This document shows positions 54,348-61,933 of a stretch of DNA of 64,000 nucleotides, one piece after another (the stretch's first letter is position 1; each line of letters starts with the position of its first letter). The notes under the pieces are model-generated. The model was not told the DNA's origin. It was given only the letters and a program-made list of their open reading frames with translations, and ran no database searches. Source of the stretch: Lancefieldella parvula (lineage in GTDB: Bacteria > Actinomycetota > Coriobacteriia > Coriobacteriales > Atopobiaceae); contig CP097092.1 in the NCBI GenBank assembly GCA_023300185.1, positions 1,302,001 to 1,366,000 of the forward strand. The letters run 5' to 3'. The position numbers were made by a program, and so were the translations under genes.

Positions 54348-54869
54348 TTAGTTCTCCTTTCCGACGAACATATCGCCGACGGTTAGGCCACGACGCTCAG
54401 CTGCTTCTTCTGGGCTGGAAAGCTCCTTCAGACCCTCAGCTGCTGCCTTAATCATGTTCAGAGCGTTGTCGGTACCAAGGGACTTAGAAAGTACATTGGT
54501 GATACCTGCAAGCTCGAAGAGTGGACGAATAGGACCGCCAGCAATAACACCAGTACCCTCGAATGCAGGCTTAATAAGAACAGAACCTGCACCGTAGTGA
54601 CCAGTGACTGCGTGTGGTACGGAACCAGTCTCGGTCAGTGGGACCTTGAACATGTTCCTCTTTGCGTCCTCGACGCCCTTCTGAATTGCCAGAGGTACCT
54701 CAGCGGAACGACCCTGGCCAATACCAACGTTACCCTTACCGTCGCCAACGACTACCAGAGCAACGAGTGACATACGGCGGCCACCCTTAACGGTCTTGGA
54801 AACGCGGTGAATATAAACGACGCGCTCCTGAAGATCCGTATCCTGCTGGCGCTTACGATCACGTGCCAT
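54348..54869 (-). CDS. rpsE: 30S ribosomal protein S5
   Basis: Fidelity and mRNA-unwinding protein of the small subunit (173 residues). It shows the S5 double-stranded RNA fold: QERVVYIHRVSKTVKGGRRM, VVGDGKGNVGIGQGRSAEVP and PAFEGTGVIAGGPIRPLFELAG. Changes near the loop VKGGRRM give spectinomycin resistance in other species; the residues here look wild type. Confidence 0.98.
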   Translation of the reverse strand: MARDRKRQQDTDLQERVVYIHRVSKTVKGGRRMSLVALVVVGDGKGNVGIGQGRSAEVPLAIQKGVEDAKRNMFKVPLTETGSVPHAVTGHYGAGSVLIKPAFEGTGVIAGGPIRPLFELAGITNVLSKSLGTDNALNMIKAAAEGLKELSSPEEAAERRGLTVGDMFVGKEN

Positions 54870-54878
54870 TGAATCCTC

Positions 54879-55247
54879 CTAGAACTTCAGGCCCGCGTTG
54901 CGGGCGCCATCTGCCAAAGCCTTGACGCGGCCGTGATAGAGACGGCCACCACGGTCAAAAGTGACCTCAGTGACGTTCTTCTCGGCAGCGCGCTTACCGA
55001 TAAGCTCACCTACGAACTCAGCTGCCTCCTTGTTGGAGCCAACCTTGCCAGTAGAACGGAACTCTGGGTCAAGCGTAGAGGCAGAGCAGAGAGTTCTTCC
55101 AGAAGCGTCGTCAATAAGCTGTGCATAAATGTTTGCGTTTGTGCGGTGAACTGCAAGACGCGGACGCTCAGGTGTACCAAAGACCTTGGCACGTACGCGG
55201 CGCTTGCGGCGTTCAAGACCCGCCTTTTTCGCCTGCTGCTTGTTCAT
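54879..55247 (-). CDS. rplR: 50S ribosomal protein L18
   Basis: 5S rRNA-binding protein (122 residues): KKAGLERRKRRVRAKVFGTP, RPRLAVHRTNANIYAQLIDD, FDRGGRLYHGRVKALADGAR. It is preceded by a 68-base spacer that folds into a hairpin, larger than the gaps around it. Confidence 0.97.
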   Translation of the reverse strand: MNKQQAKKAGLERRKRRVRAKVFGTPERPRLAVHRTNANIYAQLIDDASGRTLCSASTLDPEFRSTGKVGSNKEAAEFVGELIGKRAAEKNVTEVTFDRGGRLYHGRVKALADGARNAGLKF

Positions 55248-55267
55248 TCCTTCTCCTTAGAGACATG

Positions 55268-55289
55268 CCATCACCTAACGGGGTGATGG
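55268..55289. other. Hairpin between rplF and rplR
   Basis: Arms CCATCACC and GGTGATGG with a six-base loop, in the 68-base spacer. No T tract follows on the coding strand, so an RNA processing or regulatory role is more likely than termination. Confidence 0.6.
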
Positions 55290-55315
55290 TCTTTTAGCCT
55301 AAAAGTAGGGTTGCT

Positions 55316-55852
55316 TTACTTAGCAGCCTTACCGAGCTTCCTGCGGATGTGCTCACCTTCGTAGTGAATGCCCTTGCCCTTGTAAGGCTCTGGTGGACGC
55401 TTCATACGAATCTCAGCTGCAACCTGGCCGACCTTCTCCTTAGAAATACCCTTAACGGTAAGGTGAGTGTTATCAGGTACCTCAAAGCTAATGCCCTCAG
55501 GTGCAACATAGAGAACTGGGTGAGAATAACCAAGGGAAAGGTCAAGATCCTTGCCCTTAAGTGCTACACGGTAACCAACGCCGGTGAGCTCGAGCTTCTT
55601 CTCGAAGCCCTCAGAGACACCAACAACCATGTTGTGGATAAGGGTACGGACAAGACCCTGCTGAGCATTGGACTCAGAGGACTCGTCAACGCGAGTAACA
55701 AGAATCTCCTCGCCCTCCTGAGCGATAGCAACCAGCTCAGAGAAAGTACGAGTCAGCTCGCCCTTAGAACCCTTAACGGTAACGGTGGTGTTATCAACTG
55801 TCACAGTGACTCCAGCAGGAATCTGGACAGGCTTCTTACCAATACGAGACAC
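55316..55852 (-). CDS. rplF: 50S ribosomal protein L6
   Basis: Large-subunit protein near the factor-binding site (178 residues, two similar domains). Starts MSRIGKKPVQIPAGVTVTVD and ends with the conserved RRPPEPYKGKGIHYEGE-type segment (here KRPPEPYKGKGIHY). Between rpsH and rplR. Confidence 0.98.
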   Translation of the reverse strand: MSRIGKKPVQIPAGVTVTVDNTTVTVKGSKGELTRTFSELVAIAQEGEEILVTRVDESSESNAQQGLVRTLIHNMVVGVSEGFEKKLELTGVGYRVALKGKDLDLSLGYSHPVLYVAPEGISFEVPDNTHLTVKGISKEKVGQVAAEIRMKRPPEPYKGKGIHYEGEHIRRKLGKAAK

Positions 55853-55879
55853 GGCTGTCTCCTTTCATTCCTGTCAGAT

Positions 55880-56278
55880 TTACCAAACGTAAGCGATGAC
55901 CTCGCCGCCAACGCCGTTCTTACGAGCGTCGCGGTCGCACATCATGCCCTTAGAAGTGGAAACCACTGCGGTACCAAGACCACCAAGAACGCGTGGAAGC
56001 TTCTCAGCGGTGGAGTAAATGCGCAGACCAGGCTTGGAAATGCGACGGATGCCGCGGATAACCTTAGCGCGCTTCTTACCATACTTAAGGGTGATGTGAA
56101 GAGTCTTCTGAGGCTTAGTATCCTCAACGGTGTAACCCTCGACATAGCCCTCTTCGGTGATGACGCGAGCAATCTCAACGAGCACCTTGCTCGATGGCAT
56201 GGATACGGAATCCTTGCCAGCTGAGTTTGCGTTACGAATACGCGTCAGCATGTCTGAAATGGGATCGGTAATTTTCAT
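55880..56278 (-). CDS. rpsH: 30S ribosomal protein S8
   Basis: Central-domain 16S-binding protein (132 residues): MKITDPISDMLTRIRNANSA, GKKRAKVIRGIRRISKPGLR, GTAVVSTSKGMMCDRDARKN. In E. coli S8 is also the translational repressor of the spc operon, acting at the start of rplE. That is relevant because the rplE leader here is unusually long and structured. Confidence 0.98.
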   Translation of the reverse strand: MKITDPISDMLTRIRNANSAGKDSVSMPSSKVLVEIARVITEEGYVEGYTVEDTKPQKTLHITLKYGKKRAKVIRGIRRISKPGLRIYSTAEKLPRVLGGLGTAVVSTSKGMMCDRDARKNGVGGEVIAYVW

Positions 56279-56367
56279 TTGATCCTTCTCCTTCGTTAAT
56301 GATGAAACTGCGTGTCTGGTTCATCTACACCCGTGGCGCAGATGCCTTGACGCCAGAGCCCTGAGTC

Positions 56368-56553
56368 CTACCAGCTTGCCTTGCGGACACCAGGAAGCTC
56401 GCCCTTGCTCGCTAGCTCACGGAAGCACACACGGCACAGACCAAACTTGCGATAAACGGAGTGGGGACGTCCACAACGCTGGCAACGGTTCTGTGTGCGC
56501 GTAGAGTACTTCGGCTCACGCGAGGCTTTGACGATCATCGAAGTCTTAGCCAC
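56368..56553 (-). CDS. rpsN: 30S ribosomal protein S14, zinc type
   Basis: A 61-residue S14 of the zinc-binding (type Z) form: CQRCGRPHSVYRKFGLCRVC gives the Cys4 set, and the protein ends GELPGVRKASW. It starts at GTG with GAAGGAGG four bases upstream; the open frame extends 17 codons further but that part runs through the ribosome site. Confidence 0.96.
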   Translation of the reverse strand: MAKTSMIVKASREPKYSTRTQNRCQRCGRPHSVYRKFGLCRVCFRELASKGELPGVRKASW

Positions 56554-56678
56554 AAATCCTCCTTCAAAATGCAACTTGGCGAACGCCAAGATGACTTCAA
56601 ACAATAGTGCTGGTGACTATGTCACCCGGCATCAATGATGCCAACAGGAATGCGCTTAACTTAAAGCGCAGGTAAAAG

Positions 56679-57239
56679 TTAGTCCTGCTTGAATGGGAAG
56701 TGGAAGGCGTCGAGAAGTGCCTTACCCTCCTCGTTGGTGTTAGCAGTGGTGACAATGGTGATGTCCATACCGCGGGTGTGGTCCATCTTGTCAAAGTCAA
56801 TCTCTGGGAAGATGAGCTGCTCGGTTACGCCCATGGAGAAGTTACCACGGCCGTCGAAGCTCTTAGCAGAGATACCACGGAAGTCGCGAATACGAGGAAT
56901 TGCAACTGCGATCAGACGATCCAGGAACTCCCACATACGATCGCCACGAAGGGTAACTTTAGCGCCGATTGGCATACCCTGGCGAAGCTTAAAGGTTGCG
57001 ATAGACTTACGAGCGTGTGTAACAAGTGGCTGCTGACCAGTAATGGTACGGAGGTCGTTTACAGCGCCGTCAATTGCCTTAGCGTCTGTAGCTGCCTCGC
57101 CAACACCCATGTTGACAACGATCTTCTCAAACTTAGGAATCTGGTTAACGTTGGTGTAACCAAATTTCTCCTTCAGAGCATCACGCACAGATGCGTAGTA
57201 AAGCTCTTTAAGGCGAGGTGTGTACTTCTCGTCTGCCAT
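56679..57239 (-). CDS. rplE: 50S ribosomal protein L5
   Basis: 5S rRNA-binding protein (186 residues): PRLKELYYASVRDALKEKFG, IPKFEKIVVNMGVGEA, RKSIATFKLRQGMPIGAKVTLRGD and GMDITIVTTANTNEEGKALL. The ATG has TAAGGAG five bases upstream. Instead of following rplX closely it has a 315-base upstream region with a terminator and two leader hairpins, so it probably heads its own transcript. Confidence 0.98.
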   Translation of the reverse strand: MADEKYTPRLKELYYASVRDALKEKFGYTNVNQIPKFEKIVVNMGVGEAATDAKAIDGAVNDLRTITGQQPLVTHARKSIATFKLRQGMPIGAKVTLRGDRMWEFLDRLIAVAIPRIRDFRGISAKSFDGRGNFSMGVTEQLIFPEIDFDKMDHTRGMDITIVTTANTNEEGKALLDAFHFPFKQD

Positions 57240-57267
57240 GGTTTCTCCTTAACTCTTGGGGTTTTAA

Positions 57268-57310
57268 GTGCGGGGATCGCCTCGCACCTCCTAGTTTGGC
57301 GAACTAGGAG
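57268..57310 (-). promoter_or_regulatory. Two-hairpin leader of rplE
   Basis: Two adjacent stems precede the rplE start: nine perfect pairs (CTCCTAGTT with AACTAGGAG, 57288-57310), then GTGCGGGG with CCTCGCAC (57268-57287, one mismatch). The position corresponds to the S8 repressor target of the E. coli spc operon. Function is inferred. Confidence 0.5.
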
Positions 57311-57473
57311 CCATCTGCGTCCTCGAGACATACGTGTCCCATAGAAAGACGCAATGAACAATATTAGACCTTATTGAGCAAAAATGGGGCGAGAATTTCA
57401 AGCTAGCTGATATTTTTTCGTGTCATCACACGACTTCCACACGTCTTCCACACGACACCGCACTTCTCACCCA

Positions 57474-57507
57474 AAAGATAACCCCGCTATCTGATGATAA
57501 CGGGGTT
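57474..57507 (-). terminator. Terminator-like hairpin after rplX
   Basis: Arms AACCCCG and CGGGGTT extended by TATC and GATA around one mismatch; on the minus strand followed by ATCTTTTGG. A moderately strong terminator or attenuator in the middle of the ribosomal cluster. Confidence 0.7.
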
Positions 57508-57554
57508 TGAAGTAGCTCTGAGATGTTTCTTACAAAGCGAGAAACACGTGTAAC

Positions 57555-57872
57555 TTAGAGCTCAGCGCCTGACTTCTTGGAGACGCGGACCTTGGTGCCG
57601 TCCTCCTTGATCAGGTAGCCAACACGAGTTGGCTTGTCGGTCTTAGGGTCGATAAGAGCAACATTGGAAGCGTCGATTGCTGCCTCTGCCTCAACGATGC
57701 CACCCTGCTGGTTAGCTGCGTTTGGCTTGACATGGCGCTTTGCAATTGCAACGCCCTCAACGACAACCTTGTTCTTCTCTGGATATACGCGAAGTACCTC
57801 GCCGCGCTTACCCTTGTCCTTACCAGTGAGGACCTCGACCTTGTCGCCCTTCTTGATCTTCATCTTAGGCAT
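57555..57872 (-). CDS. rplX: 50S ribosomal protein L24
   Basis: Assembly-initiating large-subunit protein (105 residues): MKIKKGDKVEVLTGKDKGKR (KOW motif), VVVEGVAIAKRHVKPN, QQGGIVEAEAAIDASNVALI. It lies 11 bases after rplN. It is the last gene before the break in the cluster. Confidence 0.97.
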   Translation of the reverse strand: MPKMKIKKGDKVEVLTGKDKGKRGEVLRVYPEKNKVVVEGVAIAKRHVKPNAANQQGGIVEAEAAIDASNVALIDPKTDKPTRVGYLIKEDGTKVRVSKKSGAEL

Positions 57873-57883
57873 GTCGTTCCTCC

Positions 57884-58252
57884 TTAAAGGGTCTCAGGTG
57901 CAAGTGAGACAATCTTCATGTACTTGTGGTCGCGCAGCTCGCGAGCGACTGGTCCAAAGATACGAGTACCCTTGGGCTCACCCTCTTTGTTAACAAGAAC
58001 GCATGCGTTCTGGTCAAAGCGGATGTAGCTACCGTCCTTGCGACGGGTGTCCTTAGCGGTACGAACGATGACGCAGCGAACAATGTCGCCCTTCTTCACC
58101 GAACCACCTGGAGTAGCCTCCTGGACAGCGCCAATGATGACGTCGGCAAGGCCGGCGTAACGACGCTTGGAGCCACCAAGGACCTTGACGCACTTTACGC
58201 GCCTTGCGCCGCTGTTGTCAGCGACGTTGAGAATGGTCTCCATCTGAATCAT
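57884..58252 (-). CDS. rplN: 50S ribosomal protein L14
   Basis: Large-subunit protein at the intersubunit bridge (122 residues): MIQMETILNVADNSGARRVK, CVIVRTAKDTRRKDGSYIRF, NACVLVNKEGEPKGTRIFGP. The upstream spacer to rpsQ is 110 bases and contains a long hairpin. Confidence 0.98.
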   Translation of the reverse strand: MIQMETILNVADNSGARRVKCVKVLGGSKRRYAGLADVIIGAVQEATPGGSVKKGDIVRCVIVRTAKDTRRKDGSYIRFDQNACVLVNKEGEPKGTRIFGPVARELRDHKYMKIVSLAPETL

Positions 58253-58273
58253 GTGACGTTCCTCCGGAACCTA

Positions 58274-58311
58274 ATTTCTCAGAGGTGCGCGTATTTGCGC
58301 ACATGAGAAAT
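58274..58311. other. Long hairpin between rpsQ and rplN
   Basis: Outer arms ATTTCTCA and TGAGAAAT, a small internal loop, then inner arms GTGCGC and GCGCAC around six bases. There is no T tract directly after it on the coding strand. It lies just ahead of the rplN ribosome site and could be a processing site or a protein-binding leader. Confidence 0.65.
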
Positions 58312-58362
58312 AATGATAGATACAAAACTAGGTTGAGCTAAAAGCTGTTTCCTAGGTGCTAA

Positions 58363-58629
58363 TTACTTAGCGCGCTCAACGATCTCTGCGAGACGCCAAC
58401 GCTTGGTCTTGGAAAGAGGACGAGTCTCCATGACGCGGACGGTATCGCCCAGACCAGCCTCGTTGTTCTCATCATGAACGTGAAGCTTCTTGCCGATGGT
58501 CATCATCTTGCCATACTTAGGGTGGTGCTTACGGTACGTAATCTCTACCGTAATCGTCTTCTCGCCAGAGATGGAGACGACGAGTCCGGTACGAACCTTA
58601 CGCGCATTTCTGCTTTCGGTCTCTGCCAT
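58363..58629 (-). CDS. rpsQ: 30S ribosomal protein S17
   Basis: Primary 16S-binding protein (88 residues): RNARKVRTGLVVSISGEKTI, ITYRKHHPKYGKMMTIGKKL, DTVRVMETRPLSKTKRWRLAEI. Follows rpmC by 17 bases. Contains one GGCGAGAA copy in the early coding part. Confidence 0.97.
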   Translation of the reverse strand: MAETESRNARKVRTGLVVSISGEKTITVEITYRKHHPKYGKMMTIGKKLHVHDENNEAGLGDTVRVMETRPLSKTKRWRLAEIVERAK

Positions 58630-58646
58630 AACTTATCTCCTGCGAT

Positions 58647-58862
58647 CTAGTTCTGCTCTGCGGATGCTTCCGCAGCAATTTGACGGGTGCGCATCTCGGT
58701 CTGAACGCGAGCAATGTCACGCTTAACAGCCTTGACACGAGCGGTGTTGTCCAGCTGGCTGGTTGCCATCTGGAAACGAAGATTAAAGAGCTCTGCGCGG
58801 CCTTCCTCGAGTTTCTTAGCGAGGTCTGCATCGCTCATAGCCTTGATTTCGGTGTACTTCAT
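58647..58862 (-). CDS. rpmC: 50S ribosomal protein L29
   Basis: Tunnel-exit protein that forms part of the trigger-factor/SRP docking site (71 residues): MKYTEIKAMSDADLAKKLEE, LFNLRFQMATSQLDNTARVK. Its ATG overlaps the rplP stop (TAATG). Confidence 0.97.
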   Translation of the reverse strand: MKYTEIKAMSDADLAKKLEEGRAELFNLRFQMATSQLDNTARVKAVKRDIARVQTEMRTRQIAAEASAEQN

Positions 58863-59287
58863 TAGTTCTCACCGTCCTGATCGGCCTTGGAGACAATCTT
58901 GGTCTTGATTGGAAGCTTGTGCTGAGCAAGACGGAGAGCCTCACGAGCAACTTCCTCTGGTACGCCATCAATCTCAAACATGATACGACCAGGCTTAACA
59001 ACTGCTACCCACTCTTCTGGGTTACCCTTACCGGAACCCATGCGAGTCTCTGCAGGCTTCTTGGTGATTGGCTTATCTGGGAAGATAGTAATCCAAACCT
59101 TACCGCCACGCTTCATCTCACGGGTGAGAGCAATACGAGCAGCCTCAATCTGGCGGTTAGTAATCCAGTGAGCCTCCTCTGCACGGATGCCCCAGGAACC
59201 AAAATGCAGCTGGGTATTACCCTTTGCCTGGCCCTTCATGGAACCGCGCTGTACCTTACGGTGCAATACACGCTTTGGAGCAAGCAT
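58862..59287 (-). CDS. rplP: 50S ribosomal protein L16
   Basis: Large-subunit protein near the A-site tRNA (141 residues): MLAPKRVLHRKVQRGSMKGQ, WITNRQIEAARIALTREMKR, PAETRMGSGKGNPEEWVAVV. Its ATG overlaps the rpsC stop by one base, and its stop overlaps rpmC, so the three are coupled. Confidence 0.98.
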   Translation of the reverse strand: MLAPKRVLHRKVQRGSMKGQAKGNTQLHFGSWGIRAEEAHWITNRQIEAARIALTREMKRGGKVWITIFPDKPITKKPAETRMGSGKGNPEEWVAVVKPGRIMFEIDGVPEEVAREALRLAQHKLPIKTKIVSKADQDGEN

Positions 59288-59997
59288 TAACGGCCCCTCC
59301 TCTCATTGCGAGCACGACGAGGACGAGCGGAGCCCTCAAGAGCTGGGTTAGGTGTTGGCTGTCCAGGCATCTTCTCGCCGTAATAAATCCAAACCTTGAT
59401 ACCAACAGCGCCCATGGTAGTGCGACCTGTAGCGGTACCATAGCCGATTGCAGCACGAAGGGTGTGCAGAGGCACGCGACCCTCACGGTACCACTCACGG
59501 CGGCCCATCTCAGCACCGTTCAGACGACCGGAGCACTGGATACGAATACCCTTAGCGCCAGCCTTACGAGCGGACTGAACAGCCTTACGCATAGCGCGAC
59601 GGAAAGCGACACGCTGCTCAAGCTGCTCTGCGATGGACTGAGCAACAAGGTTTGCGTCAAGCTCAGGACGCTTAACCTCGACAACATCAACGTTGACCTG
59701 ACCCTTGCCGACCTTAGCAACACGCTCAAGATCTGCACGAAGGCCGTCAATCTCTGCACCCTTCTTGCCAATGACAATACCAGGACGTGCGGAGAAAATA
59801 GTTACCTTGACCTTATCGCCAGCGCGCTCGATATCAATACGAGCAACAGCTGCCTTCTCAAGGCGCTTCTCAAGATACTTGCGGATAGCAAGATCGTTGC
59901 CGAGCTGCTCGGCGTAGTCCTTATCGGCGTACCAACGAGAACGCCAGCTCTCGGTTACACCAAGACGGAAGCCTGTAGGCTGTACTTTCTGACCCAT
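59287..59997 (-). CDS. rpsC: 30S ribosomal protein S3
   Basis: mRNA entry-site protein of the small subunit (236 residues). It has the KH domain motif (ARPGIVIGKKGAEIDGLRADLE) and the C-terminal domain (GIRIQCSGRLNGAEMGRREWYREG), and a short Arg-rich end. Two bases after rplV. Confidence 0.98.
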   Translation of the reverse strand: MGQKVQPTGFRLGVTESWRSRWYADKDYAEQLGNDLAIRKYLEKRLEKAAVARIDIERAGDKVKVTIFSARPGIVIGKKGAEIDGLRADLERVAKVGKGQVNVDVVEVKRPELDANLVAQSIAEQLEQRVAFRRAMRKAVQSARKAGAKGIRIQCSGRLNGAEMGRREWYREGRVPLHTLRAAIGYGTATGRTTMGAVGIKVWIYYGEKMPGQPTPNPALEGSARPRRARNERRGR

Positions 59998-59999
59998 TC

Positions 60000-60362
60000 C
60001 TACGCCTCCTTTCGAGGTGCAACAACAACGGTAATGTGGCTCATGCGCTTGTTAATGCGGGAAGCCGAACCCTTTGCACGAGGGCGAATACGCTTAAGCG
60101 TTGGGCCTTCGTCAACAAAAGCGGTCTTGACTACCAGGTTGTTAGCGCGGAGACCATTGTTGTTCTCGGCGTTAGCAACTGCGGAGCGCAGAACCTTAGC
60201 AACATCAGTAGCGGCAGCGCGAGTCGAGAACTGAAGAACCTCAAGGGCCTTCTCGACAGACTTACCGCGGACAAGCGCGACAACTGCGCGAGCCTTACGA
60301 GGAGCAACGCGAACATACTTAGCTGTTGCGCGAACCTCAATAGAATCGGTGTTCTTAGCCAT
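60000..60362 (-). CDS. rplV: 50S ribosomal protein L22
   Basis: Large-subunit protein lining the exit tunnel (120 residues): RATAKYVRVAPRKARAVVAL, FVDEGPTLKRIRPRAKGSAS and RMSHITVVVAPRKEA. The tunnel loop is of normal length, with no macrolide-resistance insertion visible. Confidence 0.98.
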   Translation of the reverse strand: MAKNTDSIEVRATAKYVRVAPRKARAVVALVRGKSVEKALEVLQFSTRAAATDVAKVLRSAVANAENNNGLRANNLVVKTAFVDEGPTLKRIRPRAKGSASRINKRMSHITVVVAPRKEA

Positions 60363-60376
60363 TTACTACACTCCCC

Positions 60377-60637
60377 CTATTTGGCCTTGTGACCGCGGAA
60401 GGTACGGGATGGGGAGAACTCACCCAACTTGTGACCAACCATGGACTCGGTGACGTACACAGGTACATGCTTACGACCATCGTGAACAGCGATGGTGTGA
60501 CCGACCATCTCAGGGAAGATGGTTGAGGAACGTGACCAGGTCTTGATAACGTCCTTCTTGCCAGCCTCGTTCATTGCAGCGACACGCGCAAGGAGGCGAG
60601 TCTCCACAAAGGGGCCTTTTTTGAGACTTCTGCTCAT
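60377..60637 (-). CDS. rpsS: 30S ribosomal protein S19
   Basis: Head protein of the small subunit (86 residues): MSRSLKKGPFVETRLLARVA, WSRSSTIFPEMVGHTIAVHD, KLGEFSPSRTFRGHKAK. Between rplB and rplV as usual. Confidence 0.98.
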   Translation of the reverse strand: MSRSLKKGPFVETRLLARVAAMNEAGKKDVIKTWSRSSTIFPEMVGHTIAVHDGRKHVPVYVTESMVGHKLGEFSPSRTFRGHKAK

Positions 60638-60658
60638 TTATCTACTCCTACTCGTGTC

Positions 60659-61495
60659 TTACTTGGACTTACGACGGCGAATGATCAGGCGGTTAGAAGC
60701 CTTCTTCGGGTCGCGGGTCTTATAACCCTTGGTTGGCTTACCCCATGGGGTGACGGAAGGACGACCAGAAGTGTGGTTCTTACCTTCACCACCGCCGTGT
60801 GGGTGGTCAACAGGGTTCATGACAGTACCACGGACGGTAGGACGGACGCCTGCCCAACGGGAACGACCAGCCTTACCAACAACAATGTTGGAGTGCTCAG
60901 CGTTACCAACCTCGCCGATGGTTGCACGGCAGGTCAGAAGAACACGACGGAGCTCGGAGGAAGGCATACGCAGAACTGCATAGCCGTTGTCCTTACCCAT
61001 GAGCTGGACGGAAGTACCAGCAGCACGTGCCATTGCAGCACCCTTGCCAGGCTGGAACTCAACTGCGTGAACAAGAGTACCTACTGGAATCTGCTCAAGA
61101 GTGGTGCAGTTACCAGGCTTGATGTCGATGTCCTTGGTACCAGAAAGAACGGTGTCACCGACGCTCAGGCCCTCTGGGCAAAGGATGTATGCCTTTGCGC
61201 CGTCTGCATAGTGCAGAAGAGCAATACGAGCGGAACGGTTAGGATCGTACTCAACAGTAGCGACCTTAGCTGGGATGTCATCCTTGCGACGCTTGAAGTC
61301 GATACGACGGTACTGGCGCTTGTGGCCACCACCCTGGTGACGGGTAGTGATGCGGCCATTGTTGTTGCGGCCAGCCTTCTTTGGCAGAGGCTCGAGAAGG
61401 GACTTCTCGGGCTTATCAGTTGTAATCTCAGCAAAGTCTGAGATTGTCTGGAAGCGCCTGCCTGCGCTTGTTGGCTTTAGATGCCTAACTGCCAT
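60659..61495 (-). CDS. rplB: 50S ribosomal protein L2
   Basis: Essential for subunit joining and peptidyl transfer (278 residues): GRNNNGRITTRHQGGGHKRQ, RRVLLTCRATIGEVGN and the conserved MNPVDHPHGGGEGK with the functional histidine. The spacer before it, after rplW, is 138 bases and folds into two hairpins. Confidence 0.98.
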   Translation of the reverse strand: MAVRHLKPTSAGRRFQTISDFAEITTDKPEKSLLEPLPKKAGRNNNGRITTRHQGGGHKRQYRRIDFKRRKDDIPAKVATVEYDPNRSARIALLHYADGAKAYILCPEGLSVGDTVLSGTKDIDIKPGNCTTLEQIPVGTLVHAVEFQPGKGAAMARAAGTSVQLMGKDNGYAVLRMPSSELRRVLLTCRATIGEVGNAEHSNIVVGKAGRSRWAGVRPTVRGTVMNPVDHPHGGGEGKNHTSGRPSVTPWGKPTKGYKTRDPKKASNRLIIRRRKSK

Positions 61496-61569
61496 AAACA
61501 GTATCCCTTTCTTCTCCGTTGGCTAGCCCGCTTAAGGGAAAGTCGAGCTAACACCGGATTACCACGGTA

Positions 61570-61624
61570 CCGCGCGTATCTACTATGCGCGGCATACGAA
61601 CCCGTACCTCAAAAGAGGCACGGG
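61570..61624. other. Two hairpins between rplW and rplB
   Basis: First CCGCGCGTA with TATGCGCGG (61570-61592), then CCCGT..CCTC with GAGG..ACGGG around loop AAAA (61601-61624). No T tract follows on the coding strand. The spacer is unusually long for this operon. Confidence 0.65.
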
Positions 61625-61633
61625 AGAAAAACC

Positions 61634-61933
61634 TTACTCAGCAGAGTTATTACCGAAGATCTCGATAGTCTCACCAGCAGCGAGGGTAACAATAGCCTTC
61701 TTCCACTGGCGGGTCTTGCCTGCCTGCTGATAACGTACACGCTTGTTCTTTGGCTTAACAGAAAGTGTGTTTACCTTGGTGACGTGTACAGAGAAGAGCT
61801 TCTCTACAGCTGCAGCAATCTCTTCTTTACCTGCGTTACGAGCAACCTCAAAAGTGTACTTGCCCTGCTCCATCAGATCGAAAGCACGCTCTGAAACGAT
61901 AGGACGAATGATGACCTCATAAGGAGAGTTCAT
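61634..61933 (-). CDS. rplW: 50S ribosomal protein L23
   Basis: Tunnel-exit protein that docks trigger factor (99 residues): NSPYEVIIRPIVSERAFDLM, KYTFEVARNAGKEEIAAAVE, VNTLSVKPKNKRVRYQQAGK. Its ATG overlaps the rplD stop by one base. Confidence 0.97.
   Translation of the reverse strand: MNSPYEVIIRPIVSERAFDLMEQGKYTFEVARNAGKEEIAAAVEKLFSVHVTKVNTLSVKPKNKRVRYQQAGKTRQWKKAIVTLAAGETIEIFGNNSAE

Larger units (their letters stand above)
57240..57554 (-). other. Long structured spacer splitting rplX from rplE
   Basis: No gene is seen in these 315 bases inside what is normally one tight operon. In transcription order they hold a terminator-like hairpin after rplX, an AT-rich part that could hold a promoter (TAATAT near 57363), and two hairpins just before the rplE ribosome site. 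One GGCGAGAA copy lies at 57388. Confidence 0.75.

Noticed and set aside
55349..56224. 291-codon plus-strand frame, and similar frames at 47755-48669 and 59224-60234
   Set aside because: Shadows of ribosomal protein and rpoA genes caused by strong codon bias.
57240..57554. A tRNA or small protein gene in the rplX-rplE gap
   Set aside because: No cloverleaf with an acceptor and T arm and no open frame with a ribosome site was found.
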